In this document: positions 28,931-38,753 of the stretch, in pieces
Layout: every line of letters begins with the position of its first letter
Position numbering within the stretch: position 1 is the first letter of the stretch
Origin: Sediminibacterium sp.
GTDB taxonomy: Bacteria; Bacteroidota; Bacteroidia; Chitinophagales; Chitinophagaceae
Direction: 5' to 3'
DNA length: 64,000 bases
NCBI GenBank assembly: GCA_021300455.1
Contig: JAJTDP010000006.1
Span: 13,161 to 77,160, forward strand
Translations under genes and position numbers: made by a program
The notes under the pieces: model-generated
Told to the model about the DNA's origin: nothing
What the model saw: only the letters and a program-made list of their open reading frames with translations
The model's database searches: none

Positions 28931-31267
28931 TTAGGGTATTATACTAAGCTTGGCGTAGTTCAACATGATCTTTTTCTCGCCATTTTTATCAAAAAGGATT
29001 ATAGCAATAGGATTATGCGCCGACCCTTCTATTTCTTTTATCACCCCAAATCCAAATTTTTGATGCTCAATTTTATTGCCAGCTTCTAGAGCTGATGGAT
29101 CACAGGGAGTGAAATTCGCCGAAGGGATATGGTTTTTATTTAAAGTATGGGGTGGTACTACCGGTAAATAACTGGGTTTGGACCCCTCCGCTTTTTTACT
29201 AGATGCCTTTTCTTGATCGATCCAGCTTTTGTTATTTCCGCCTTGCATTCTATCATAGGCCGAACCCCAACCACTAGATTGATTTCTTGCTCCACCACCA
29301 GAACTACTCTTGTCAATTTGATCTTCTGGCATTTCATCTATAAAACGGCTAGGATCGTTTTGTACTAACTGCCCATATCTGTAGCGGGTGTTGGAATAGG
29401 TTAACCATAAATGTTTTTTGGCCCTGGTTACTGCTACATAAAATAATCTTCTTTCTTCCTCTAGTTCTTCTCTTGTGTTTACACTCATGCCGCTAGGAAA
29501 TAAAGATTCTTCCAGCCCCACTAAAAATACACAGGCAAATTCTAATCCCTTAGCGGCATGCACCGTCATTAATTTAACAGTGTCCTCATTGCCGTTATCG
29601 TTATCTGCATCAGTGATTAAAGTAATTTGTTGTAAATAAGATCCTAAACTTTTATCTCCTAATTCTCCGTCGTCGTTACTTGGGCTTTCTGTCCACTCTT
29701 TAATAGAGTTTAATAATTCTTGAATGTTTTCATAACGCGCTAAACCTTCGGTAGATTTATCGTTAAATAATTCTTTTACTAAATTAGTATGCTTACCCAC
29801 TTGCACTGCTACATCGTAGGCATTGTGTTTAGTAAGTTGATTTTGAAAATACTTAATCATGGTCACAAACTCTTCAATAGCCGTGAGTGTGCCTGCTTTA
29901 AATCCAAAGCCTTTTGCTTTTTCTAGTACTTCAAAAAAAGTAATATTCTGTTCACCCGCAATGACCAAACATTTTTCCATGGTAGTTTTACCAATGCCTC
30001 TTGCAGGATAATTGATAATTCTTTTAAGTCCTTCTTCATCCTTGGTATTGGCAATAATGCGCAGGTAGGCAATATAATCCTTCACCTCTTTTCTTTGATA
30101 GAAGCTAAGCCCACCATAGATCTTATAAGCAATGCCCGTTCTTCTTAAGCTTTCCTCAAAGGATCTACTTTGTGCATTGGTTCTATATAAAATAGCAAAG
30201 TCCTTATTGTAAAAATGATTTCTTAATTTATTTTCTTGAATGGCGTCGGCTATGTATTTTCCTTCGTCATTATCGGTCATGGTGCGCACCAAATTTATTT
30301 TATCACCTGTTTCATTTTCTGTCCATAACTCTTTAGGAATTTGTCCGACATTATTTTTAATGACATGATTCGCTACACCAATAATAGATTGACTACTTCT
30401 ATAATTTTGTTCCAGCTTCACCAACTTTACATCGTCATAATCTTTTTGAAACTGTAAAATATTTTCAATGGTAGCACCACGGAAGCTATAAATACTTTGT
30501 GCATCATCACCCACCACACATAAATTTTCGTGCACGGCTGCTAGTAATTTGGCAATTTGATACTGCACCGGATTGGTATCTTGGTACTCATCAATTAAAA
30601 TATATTTAAACTTATGTTGGTATTTATGAAGTACCTCTGGAAAGTTTTGTAATAGCTCATGCATTTTAAAAAGCAAATCATCAAAGTCCATTGCACCGTT
30701 TTTAAAACAGCGTGCTGCATAACTTGCATAAATTTCTGCAATGGCAGGTCGGTTCGATCTTGCATCTTCCTGCTTTAGAAAAGTATCCATTGCATATTCC
30801 GAAGGCCCCACTAATGCATTCTTGGCACTAGAGATACGATTGTGTACAATATTGGGTTTGTATAATTTATCATCTAAACCCATATCATTTACTACGGCTT
30901 TAATTACAGAACGGGAATCATCGGTATCATAAATGGTAAAACTTTTTGGATAACCCAATTTATCTGCTTCGGCTCTTAGTATTCTTGCAAAGACACTGTG
31001 AAAAGTACCAATATATAAATTTCTTGCATCGGTATTGCCTAGCGCTTTTTCAACACGCTCCTTCATTTCAGCTGCCGCCTTATTGGTAAAAGTAAGTGCC
31101 AATATATTAAAAGAATCCACTCCACTATGCATCAGATGCGCCACGCGGGTGGTCAATACCTTTGTTTTACCACTACCCGCTCCAGCAATAATCATCAAGG
31201 GGCCTTTAGTATGTAATACGGCCTCTAATTGCTTTTCGTTTAAACCATTTAAATACGCTTCTTGCAT
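28931..31267 (-). CDS. UvrD/PcrA-type ATP-dependent DNA helicase
   Basis: LNEKQLEAVLHTKGPLMIIAGAGSGKTKVL, LIDEYQDTNPVQY, TVHAAKGLEFACVFLVGLEE. Confidence 0.95.
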   Translation of the reverse strand: MQEAYLNGLNEKQLEAVLHTKGPLMIIAGAGSGKTKVLTTRVAHLMHSGVDSFNILALTFTNKAAAEMKERVEKALGNTDARNLYIGTFHSVFARILRAEADKLGYPKSFTIYDTDDSRSVIKAVVNDMGLDDKLYKPNIVHNRISSAKNALVGPSEYAMDTFLKQEDARSNRPAIAEIYASYAARCFKNGAMDFDDLLFKMHELLQNFPEVLHKYQHKFKYILIDEYQDTNPVQYQIAKLLAAVHENLCVVGDDAQSIYSFRGATIENILQFQKDYDDVKLVKLEQNYRSSQSIIGVANHVIKNNVGQIPKELWTENETGDKINLVRTMTDNDEGKYIADAIQENKLRNHFYNKDFAILYRTNAQSRSFEESLRRTGIAYKIYGGLSFYQRKEVKDYIAYLRIIANTKDEEGLKRIINYPARGIGKTTMEKCLVIAGEQNITFFEVLEKAKGFGFKAGTLTAIEEFVTMIKYFQNQLTKHNAYDVAVQVGKHTNLVKELFNDKSTEGLARYENIQELLNSIKEWTESPSNDDGELGDKSLGSYLQQITLITDADNDNGNEDTVKLMTVHAAKGLEFACVFLVGLEESLFPSGMSVNTREELEEERRLFYVAVTRAKKHLWLTYSNTRYRYGQLVQNDPSRFIDEMPEDQIDKSSSGGGARNQSSGWGSAYDRMQGGNNKSWIDQEKASSKKAEGSKPSYLPVVPPHTLNKNHIPSANFTPCDPSALEAGNKIEHQKFGFGVIKEIEGSAHNPIAIILFDKNGEKKIMLNYAKLSIIP

Positions 31268-31305
31268 GTTGCGAAGATACGGGCTAGAACGTTCATTAAA
31301 AAAAT

Positions 31306-31335
31306 AAACCCCTCCCGAATGAACGGGAAGGGTTT
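31306..31335 (-). terminator. Intrinsic terminator after ompA-like gene
   Basis: AAACCCCTCCCG-AATGAA-CGGGAAGGGTTT, followed on the minus strand by ATTTTTTT. Confidence 0.7.
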
Positions 31336-31362
31336 ACACTATTTTAAAACAGAGAAAAGAAA

Positions 31363-32253
31363 TTACTTCTTCTCTAACAATTGAAAGAATTGATCTAATT
31401 GAGGAAGAATCACAATTCTTGTTCTGCGATTCGCTGCTCTATTTTCTGGCGTATCGTTATCAGTAAGAGGAATGTATTCACTTCTACCAGCTGCTGTCAT
31501 ACGCTTAGGATCGATACCATAAGTGTCTTGTAAAACACGAACAATTGTAGTGGCTCTTTTCACACTTAAGTCCCAGTTGTCTTCCATTAAATTACCACCG
31601 CTAATTAATTGCTTAGAATCGGTATGGCCTTCCACCATAAATTCAATAGCAGGTTGTGCAGCCAAAACTTTTGCTACTTTACCTAAAACCACTTTTGCTT
31701 TATCAGTGATGTTGAAGCTGCCACTTTTGAATAATAATTTATCTGAAATGTCAACATATACTACACCTTTATCCACTTTCACATTGATATCGCCATCGTT
31801 TAAATCTCCAATCGCACCTTTCAAATTCATCACCAAATTCATGTTGATAGAATCTTTACGCGCCATTGAACTTTGTAAACCTTGGATATATAAATCCTTA
31901 GCACCAATATTATCTAATGATTTTTTAATGCTTTCTGCTTGAGCACCAGAGACTACAGACATATCTTTCAATTGACTTAAGACAACATTGTTATTTGATT
32001 TTAAGAAATCGACTTGTTTGTTCAATTCGTCAATTGTGCCTTGTAATGATTTTGTTTTATCAGAAGCTCTTTCAGCATCTGTTTTGCTTTTAGTAATAAC
32101 GTCTTGTGCATCACGGTATTTACCTTGTAAATCGGCATAAGCTCCATTTAATTGGCCGTATTTAGTTTCTGCGTCCTGTAATTTCTTAGGACTTACGCAA
32201 GAGTAAGCACCAATGCTAAGTATCGCAAGCGCTAAAAAAATTTTACTTTTCAT
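31363..32253 (-). CDS. OmpA family lipoprotein with coiled-coil N-terminus
   Basis: Lipobox-like SIGAYSC; coiled-coil region; EGHTDSK...NRRTRIVILP OmpA C-terminal motif. Confidence 0.9.
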   Translation of the reverse strand: MKSKIFLALAILSIGAYSCVSPKKLQDAETKYGQLNGAYADLQGKYRDAQDVITKSKTDAERASDKTKSLQGTIDELNKQVDFLKSNNNVVLSQLKDMSVVSGAQAESIKKSLDNIGAKDLYIQGLQSSMARKDSINMNLVMNLKGAIGDLNDGDINVKVDKGVVYVDISDKLLFKSGSFNITDKAKVVLGKVAKVLAAQPAIEFMVEGHTDSKQLISGGNLMEDNWDLSVKRATTIVRVLQDTYGIDPKRMTAAGRSEYIPLTDNDTPENRAANRRTRIVILPQLDQFFQLLEKK

Positions 32254-32350
32254 ACTGTATCTGTTTTTTTAAAAAATGAATATAAATAGGTCTAGGACAA
32301 AAATACTAATATAGTACATATGGAAAAACAATATTTTGTTAAACAGTTGG

Positions 32351-32914
32351 TTAATTTTCCAGGTCTTCGGTGATCCCATATTCGGGGATATAGCCCGTAA
32401 ACTGCTTGAAAAACTGTACAATATTGTGTTTATCTGCTTTTTCATCTGCAGAGGCAAAAAAGGGCTCGGCAAAAACCACCCTTTTTTGGGCAAAGTCAAA
32501 ACCTACCATTACAATCGGAATATGAGCATTTTTTGCAATATGATAATAGCCAGACTTTAGTTTTGTTACCTTTTTACGGGTTCCCTCGGGTGAAAGCGCT
32601 AGGTGAAACCGCTCTTTTGAATTAAAAATAGCCACTACCTGGTCTACCATATTCTGCTTCTGCTTTCTATTTACCGGGTAGGCACCTAAATAACGTAAAA
32701 GCCAACCTAGTGGGGGCCAAAAAAGTTCGCTCTTGCCTAAAAAATGTACAAACTCAAAATGTAATTTTTTACGAACAGCTATTCCAATAAAAAAATCAAC
32801 CCAATGGGTATGAGGGGCTACTATCATAATAGACTTAGGTAATTCAAAATAAAATTTACCTTCAATTTTCCAGCCTCTAATGGTGAACAGCCACCAAGCA
32901 ATTAATTGTTGCAT
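32351..32914 (-). CDS. 1-acyl-glycerol-3-phosphate acyltransferase family protein
   Basis: VAPHTHWVDFFIG HxxxxD motif, LSPEGTRKK. Confidence 0.85.
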   Translation of the reverse strand: MQQLIAWWLFTIRGWKIEGKFYFELPKSIMIVAPHTHWVDFFIGIAVRKKLHFEFVHFLGKSELFWPPLGWLLRYLGAYPVNRKQKQNMVDQVVAIFNSKERFHLALSPEGTRKKVTKLKSGYYHIAKNAHIPIVMVGFDFAQKRVVFAEPFFASADEKADKHNIVQFFKQFTGYIPEYGITEDLEN

Positions 32915-32968
32915 AATTTATAAAATTGAAGATAACCTAAAAAGTTAAATAATAAATGATGATAGGCA

Positions 32969-34051
32969 TCATTCACTTAGCTTTTCTAATAATTGGGCAT
33001 TATGAATTGGATCGACTATTTCAGACGAAACAGGAATTAATTCTATTGTAGGAAGTACTTCTTTTTTTGTATTTTTTTCATACCACTTATCATAGTATTT
33101 TAATAAAATGGAAAAGGCTTCTTTCAAGGCGCCTGCTGTAATAAAATCAACAGCTGTCTTGGTTTCTAGGCCGCCCAATCTTTTTTGTATGCGCATCGTT
33201 GCCTCTATCAAACTTTTTTGATCAAAGCTTCCGTATCCTTCTACAATAAAATTAAGTCTTTGCTCAAAAGGAATGGTCATAAAATAACAAGTACTGTTTC
33301 GCATTAAATGAAATAAGGGTGTAGGAATTAAAACCGTTCCTATTCTTTGACTTTCATCTTCTATCCAAATACTTTTTTGTTTTTTATTAACTTCCAATAA
33401 TTTTTCGGCTAATAAATTTTCAAACATTTCTTGACTTGGTTGCGGCAATTGTCCAATGGCACCATAGGCCGAACCTTTATGATGTGCTATTCCCTCTAAA
33501 TCTATCACAGCATAATTTTTTTCTTGCAATGCATGTAAAATTTCTGTTTTACCAGAGCCGGTGTAACCACCTACCACTTTTAAACTATAGGGAATTGAAA
33601 ATTGTGCAAGCACCCAATTGCGATAAGCTTTATAGCCACCTGTTAATTGAATGACTTTATAGCCATACAAATCTAATAACCATGCCACCGCTGCACTGCG
33701 CATTCCGCCTCTCCAACAATGCACATATATAGTGGGCTTCGATACATCATTTTCTTTTTGTCTATCTTTTATCCAAGCCTCCACGCTTTCAATCATGGGC
33801 AGCATCTTATTTCCAAATAGAGGTAAACCCGCTTTGATAGCTGCTTCCCTGCTTTGTTTTTTATAAGTGGTGCCAATCATGGCACGCTGCTCGTTATCAA
33901 ATAAGGGGATGTTAAGGGCAGAGGGAATATGTGCATGTTCAAATTCTGCTGGGCTTCTTACATCTATAATAATACTTGAACGAAGGCTTGCACTAACGCT
34001 TGTGCTTGTTTCAATTATAAAATCGTCAATATTAATTTTGTGAACTGCCAT
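32969..34051 (-). CDS. mnmH: tRNA 2-selenouridine synthase
   Basis: Rhodanese domain with VHCWRGGMRSAA and P-loop GGYTGSGKTEIL. Confidence 0.92.
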   Translation of the reverse strand: MAVHKINIDDFIIETSTSVSASLRSSIIIDVRSPAEFEHAHIPSALNIPLFDNEQRAMIGTTYKKQSREAAIKAGLPLFGNKMLPMIESVEAWIKDRQKENDVSKPTIYVHCWRGGMRSAAVAWLLDLYGYKVIQLTGGYKAYRNWVLAQFSIPYSLKVVGGYTGSGKTEILHALQEKNYAVIDLEGIAHHKGSAYGAIGQLPQPSQEMFENLLAEKLLEVNKKQKSIWIEDESQRIGTVLIPTPLFHLMRNSTCYFMTIPFEQRLNFIVEGYGSFDQKSLIEATMRIQKRLGGLETKTAVDFITAGALKEAFSILLKYYDKWYEKNTKKEVLPTIELIPVSSEIVDPIHNAQLLEKLSE

Positions 34052-34053
34052 AT

Positions 34054-35184
34054 TTATAAAGATAATTGCTTTATGGCAGCCTCAAGTGCTTCTATGGAAA
34101 AAGCTTTAAAGGGCGCTTGTTTAAAATGAAAACTTTTCGCTTCTTCTAAAGCAAAACTTAATTTAAAATTTTCTTGCGCATAACAAAGTGCCCAATTTTT
34201 TTCTTCCCATAATTTTCCTAAATACAGTTGTTCTGTTTGACCAGGGGTAGGAATAAAAATTAATTTTTTTTCAAAAGGAATTAATTCCATTAATGTAGTA
34301 TAGCCACCTCTGCAAATAATATAATCTGCTCTTTTAATTTCTCGTACTAATTGAGGCGCTGCTAAATGTGCATAAAGTATCGCATTTTTATTTTCCGCAA
34401 TTATTTTATTAGGCTCTTCTTTAGAAGGAGTGCCTGCAATGACAACAAAGGGAATATTTAATTTGTTACCCGCTTTCCATAACAAATTTTCAAGCAAGGT
34501 TCTTTGTGGCTCAGGTCCTGAAACAATACCTAAAAAAACATTTTGATTATTATTAGTAGCGCCAAGAATAGAACTGCTATTATCAGCACTAGCATCAATA
34601 GCTGTATCAATTAGTCTTGACAAACAACCCATATACCATAAAGGTATACTAGGCTTGTATTTTGGATTGGCTAAAATACCCGATAAATTCTGGGCGCCTT
34701 CTATATCGGGAATCCAACAAGCCCTAAAACGTTTAAGCCAAGCATATTGTATTTTTTGAAATAAGCGGGTGGCCCAAGCAAAATGCATTTGTAAATTGAG
34801 CTGATGAGTTATAAAAATACTCGGCACTTGTTTTTGATAAAATCCAAAGCGATTATCGGAAACAATCATATCAAATTGATATTGTGCATGCGCTTTTTTC
34901 AACCAATTGTGCTCATGAATTATACTATATATAATTTTAGGTAATTGAAATAGTAGTACAATAGGAAGATTAAAACCCCATTTAGCATAGCGAATGCGGT
35001 AGCCTCTTAAATGTAAAAAATGCGCATTGGGAAGGGCTTCTCTTAAAATGGATTCATGATATCCTTCAGTAGCTATGTATACCTCATATCCTAATTTTTC
35101 AAAGGCCTTGATAAGGGTAATGCATCTAGTGGCATGTCCTAGGCCCCAATCAATGGGAGAAATACAAATAGAAGGTCGTTTCAT
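34054..35184 (-). CDS. Glycosyltransferase (GT28/MurG-like fold)
   Basis: ISPIDWGLGHATRCI N-terminus, C-terminal RGGYTTLMELIPFEKKLIFIPTPGQTEQ. Confidence 0.75.
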   Translation of the reverse strand: MKRPSICISPIDWGLGHATRCITLIKAFEKLGYEVYIATEGYHESILREALPNAHFLHLRGYRIRYAKWGFNLPIVLLFQLPKIIYSIIHEHNWLKKAHAQYQFDMIVSDNRFGFYQKQVPSIFITHQLNLQMHFAWATRLFQKIQYAWLKRFRACWIPDIEGAQNLSGILANPKYKPSIPLWYMGCLSRLIDTAIDASADNSSSILGATNNNQNVFLGIVSGPEPQRTLLENLLWKAGNKLNIPFVVIAGTPSKEEPNKIIAENKNAILYAHLAAPQLVREIKRADYIICRGGYTTLMELIPFEKKLIFIPTPGQTEQLYLGKLWEEKNWALCYAQENFKLSFALEEAKSFHFKQAPFKAFSIEALEAAIKQLSL

Positions 35185-35255
35185 AAAACACTAATTTAGT
35201 CAATATTATACATGTTTAAAATGTAAATTTGAGAAGCTTCTTAAAAAAGATAAAT

Positions 35256-36518
35256 ATGCCCGTCTTGTCCAAAGATAAATCCATTGCACTTTATGCAGCC
35301 CTTGTTTCTTTTGGCACTTATGTATTTATTTTTGGTTTTAGAAAATCGTTTACTGTTTGCACATTTGACGGACTCAGCTTTGGCCCCATTGCTTATAAAA
35401 CAGCGCTAGTTATTAGTCAAATGCTAGGCTATATGTTGGCTAAATTTTACGGTATAAAATTTATTTCAGGTCTTCAAAAAGAAAATAGGTATAAAATTAT
35501 TTTTTTATTGACAGGTATTTCTTGGCTGGCTTGGTTATTGTTCGCCATTGTGCCTACACCTTATAATGTTATATTTTTATTTTTAAATGGTTTTCCCTTG
35601 GGTATGTTATGGGGGGTTATTTTTTCTTATGTAGAAGGACGTAAGAGTACCGATTTTATTGGGGCTGCACTTGCCGTGAGTTTTATATTTTCTTCTGGTT
35701 GGGTAAAGTCCGTGGGGGCTTGGTTAATGGAACAATATCATATTACAGAATTTTGGGTTCCTTTTTGTACTGGATTGGTTTTTGCTTTACCTCTTATTAT
35801 ATGTGTCTATGGTTTAGAAAAAGTACCGCCTCCTTCTGAAGAAGATGAAATGCTGAGAACCAAACGCATACCTATGACCGGCCTGGAGCGTAGGTTTTTA
35901 CTAAAACAATATTTACCTGGCATCATTGCCTTTGTAGCTATTTATTTATTCGCTACTATTTTTAGAGATATACGCGATAATTTTTCAGCGGATATGTGGA
36001 AGGAGATGGGCTTTAGTTCAAGACCTGCTCTATTTACACAAACAGAAACTCCCATCACTATTTTTATTTTAATAATAATGGGCGCTGTGGTATTTATTAA
36101 AAATAGTTTTAAGGCCTTGATGGTGGCCCATGTTTTTATTTTACTGGGTTTTATAATAGCAGGTGTTTCTACTTATTATTTTTCTCAGCAATTATTAGAT
36201 TCTTTTTGGTGGATGCTATTGGTAGGACTTGGTTTATACTTAGTGTATATACCTTTTAATTCTATTTTCTTTGATAGGCTCATTGCAGCTTTTTCCATGA
36301 AAGGCAATGCAGGCTTCTTTATTTATGTGGCCGATTCGGTGGGGTATGTAGGAAGTGTATCTGTGATGCTAGTCAAAGAAGGTATGAGTCTTCAAATAAA
36401 ATGGACAGCGTTTTTTTCACAAAGCGTGATGATACTTTCTTTTGTAGGCGTATTTATTACACTTTATGCCATGTATTATTTTACGAAAAAACATAAAGCA
36501 ATTGTAGCTGCTACTTAA
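35256..36518 (+). CDS. DUF5690 family multi-pass membrane protein (MFS-like)
   Basis: Roughly 12 hydrophobic segments; resembles Bacteroidota DUF5690 proteins; ATG 35256 preferred over TTG 35229. Confidence 0.65.
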   Translation: MPVLSKDKSIALYAALVSFGTYVFIFGFRKSFTVCTFDGLSFGPIAYKTALVISQMLGYMLAKFYGIKFISGLQKENRYKIIFLLTGISWLAWLLFAIVPTPYNVIFLFLNGFPLGMLWGVIFSYVEGRKSTDFIGAALAVSFIFSSGWVKSVGAWLMEQYHITEFWVPFCTGLVFALPLIICVYGLEKVPPPSEEDEMLRTKRIPMTGLERRFLLKQYLPGIIAFVAIYLFATIFRDIRDNFSADMWKEMGFSSRPALFTQTETPITIFILIIMGAVVFIKNSFKALMVAHVFILLGFIIAGVSTYYFSQQLLDSFWWMLLVGLGLYLVYIPFNSIFFDRLIAAFSMKGNAGFFIYVADSVGYVGSVSVMLVKEGMSLQIKWTAFFSQSVMILSFVGVFITLYAMYYFTKKHKAIVAAT

Positions 36519-36543
36519 ATAAGCTTTCTTATTTAAGAGCTAC

Positions 36544-37059
36544 TTATTTTTCTAAACTCAATACCACTCCATTAATACAGTAACGCAATCCTGTGGGCGG
36601 AGGACCATCTTCAAATACATGTCCTAAATGGCCCTTACATTTTCCGCATTCTACTTCAGTACGTTGCATGCCAAGTGAATTATCGGGTATATATATTATA
36701 GAGCTCTTGGTGATAGGTTCAAAAAAACTAGGCCAACCACAACCACTTTCAAACTTGGCCGTACTTTTAAATAAGGGGTTACCGCAGGCAGCACAATGGA
36801 AAGTGCCCACTTCCTTGCTGGTTTCAAAGGCACTACTAAAGGGCCTTTCGGTTCCCTTCTGTCTTGCAATCTGATATACTTCGGGCGATAAGACTTGTTT
36901 CCAAACGCTATCGGCTAATACTAATTTCTCTTTACTAGTAGTAGAATAGTACTTGTTTTGGCTTGCTGACATAGGAGCTTTTTTTAATGGGTTATTATTT
37001 GGCGACTGAGAGCAGGCCCCCGTGCTTAATAATAGTAAACAAAAGATGATTTTATACAT
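36544..37059 (-). CDS. msrB: Peptide-methionine (R)-S-oxide reductase with lipoprotein signal
   Basis: CAACGNPLF, ESGCGWPSFFEPI, RYCINGVVLSLE; N-terminal LLLLSTGAC. Confidence 0.93.
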   Translation of the reverse strand: MYKIIFCLLLLSTGACSQSPNNNPLKKAPMSASQNKYYSTTSKEKLVLADSVWKQVLSPEVYQIARQKGTERPFSSAFETSKEVGTFHCAACGNPLFKSTAKFESGCGWPSFFEPITKSSIIYIPDNSLGMQRTEVECGKCKGHLGHVFEDGPPPTGLRYCINGVVLSLEK

Positions 37060-37171
37060 AGAGCATATTTCGATGATAAAAATACTAACAACTATTCATC
37101 TATTTTGTTTAGAGGCGTATAAAATTTTAGCAATAACGAAATTTTCACAATTAACATTTACCTCAATTCTG

Positions 37172-37179
37172 TATCTTTG
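37172..37179 (+). promoter_or_regulatory. Bacteroidota-type -7 promoter element (TATCTTTG) upstream of adk
   Basis: Matches TAnnTTTG consensus, 16 nt before the ATG. Confidence 0.5.
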
Positions 37180-37195
37180 AACTCAACTCTACAGC

Positions 37196-37771
37196 ATGTT
37201 TAATTTAATCTTATTTGGCCCTCCAGGCAGCGGCAAGGGAACTCAAAGTGAAAATATCATCGAATCTTTTGGCTTAGAACACCTTAGTACTGGAAATTTA
37301 TTAAGAACAGAAATTGCACATCAAACTGAATTAGGTATGGAAGCCAAGCGTTTAATGGACGCGGGTCAACTAGTACCAGATGCAGTAGTTATTGGCATGG
37401 TAGGAAATTTTATGGATGCAAGACCGGATGCGAAGGGTTTTTTATTTGATGGTTTTCCTCGTACTACTGCACAGTGTATTGCCTTAGACGCTTTATTGAA
37501 AGAAAAAAATAATGAGATCAATGTAGTATTGGCCTTAGAAGTGAGTGAAGAAGAATTAGTAAAAAGATTATTGGGCCGTGGTTTAACATCGGGCAGAAGC
37601 GATGATACCAATGAAACTATTATTCGTGCAAGAATTAAAGAGTACCACGATAAAACAACAGCAGTAGCTACTTACTATGCACAGTTTAATAAAGTAGTAG
37701 GCATAACAGGAGAAGGTACGGTAGAAAGTATTTATGCCGATTTGAAAAAAGAAATTGACGCAAGAATCTAA
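37196..37771 (+). CDS. adk: Adenylate kinase
   Basis: LFGPPGSGKGTQSENI, FLFDGFPRT, GRSDDTNE. Confidence 0.96.
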   Translation: MFNLILFGPPGSGKGTQSENIIESFGLEHLSTGNLLRTEIAHQTELGMEAKRLMDAGQLVPDAVVIGMVGNFMDARPDAKGFLFDGFPRTTAQCIALDALLKEKNNEINVVLALEVSEEELVKRLLGRGLTSGRSDDTNETIIRARIKEYHDKTTAVATYYAQFNKVVGITGEGTVESIYADLKKEIDARI

Positions 37772-37780
37772 TTAAGTTCA

Positions 37781-38536
37781 TTAAATATTCAAACCACCAC
37801 AAGCGCTTATTACTTGTCCTGTGATATAGCTACTTAAATCACTTGCTAAAAATAAAGTGGTGTTTGCAATCTCTTCTGCTTTTCCAAAACGCCCCAAAGG
37901 AATTTTATCTAAGAAAGCTTTTCCTGCATCCCCTTCATTTAAATAATGCGTCATGTCTGTTTCTACAAAACCAGGGGCAATGGCATTGCATCTTATATTA
38001 CGACTGCCAATTTCTAAAGCAATAGACTTTGTAAATCCAATGATACCAGCCTTGCTTGCTGCATAACTACTCTGTCCTGCATTGCCACGAATACCAATAA
38101 TTGAGCTCATATTAATTATACTACCGCTCTTTGCTTTCATCATAGGGCGTATGACTTGCTTGGTCATATTGTAAACGCTTTTCAAATTCGTATTCATTAC
38201 ATCATCCCATTGTTCTGGGGTCATGCGTAATAATAAATTATCTTTCGATATACCTGCATTGTTCACACAAATATCTACAGTACCAAAACTAGCTACTACA
38301 TCATTCACGAAATTTTCACAGGCCGCGAAATCGGCTGCATTGGCTTGATAGGCTTTTGCTTTTACACCTAATTTTTCTATCTCAGCTACTAAACTATTTG
38401 CCTTCTCAGCACTACTATCGCTTACATAGGTAAAAGCAATATGACTTCCTTGCTCTGCTAATTTTAAAGCAATCGCTGCACCAATGCCTCTAGCGGCTCC
38501 GGTTACAATGGCTACTTTTCCTGCTAATAATTTCAT
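37781..38536 (-). CDS. fabG: 3-oxoacyl-ACP reductase
   Basis: TGAARGIGAAIA, NNAGISKDNLLLRM, YAASKAG. Confidence 0.93.
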   Translation of the reverse strand: MKLLAGKVAIVTGAARGIGAAIALKLAEQGSHIAFTYVSDSSAEKANSLVAEIEKLGVKAKAYQANAADFAACENFVNDVVASFGTVDICVNNAGISKDNLLLRMTPEQWDDVMNTNLKSVYNMTKQVIRPMMKAKSGSIINMSSIIGIRGNAGQSSYAASKAGIIGFTKSIALEIGSRNIRCNAIAPGFVETDMTHYLNEGDAGKAFLDKIPLGRFGKAEEIANTTLFLASDLSSYITGQVISACGGLNI

Positions 38537-38742
38537 TATTTTTTATTTTTAATAAACCAATAAGTATGCATTACCATAATACTAATATTCACAAATATAA
38601 TAGGATTATCCTGTTTTAAAAAACCATAGCCAATCCATAGAATACTACCGGTCATATTTACGATCCTTAGTTTTTTTTGATCCTGTATTCCAAATGAACC
38701 CACTACAACAGCGGTCGCTATCCAACCTAATGTTTCAATCAT
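38536..38742 (-). CDS. Small multi-TM protein, YgjV/SemiSWEET-like
   Basis: 68 aa with 3 hydrophobic segments; abuts the fabG start. Confidence 0.6.
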   Translation of the reverse strand: MIETLGWIATAVVVGSFGIQDQKKLRIVNMTGSILWIGYGFLKQDNPIIFVNISIMVMHTYWFIKNKK

Positions 38743-38753
38743 TGTATTTTTTA

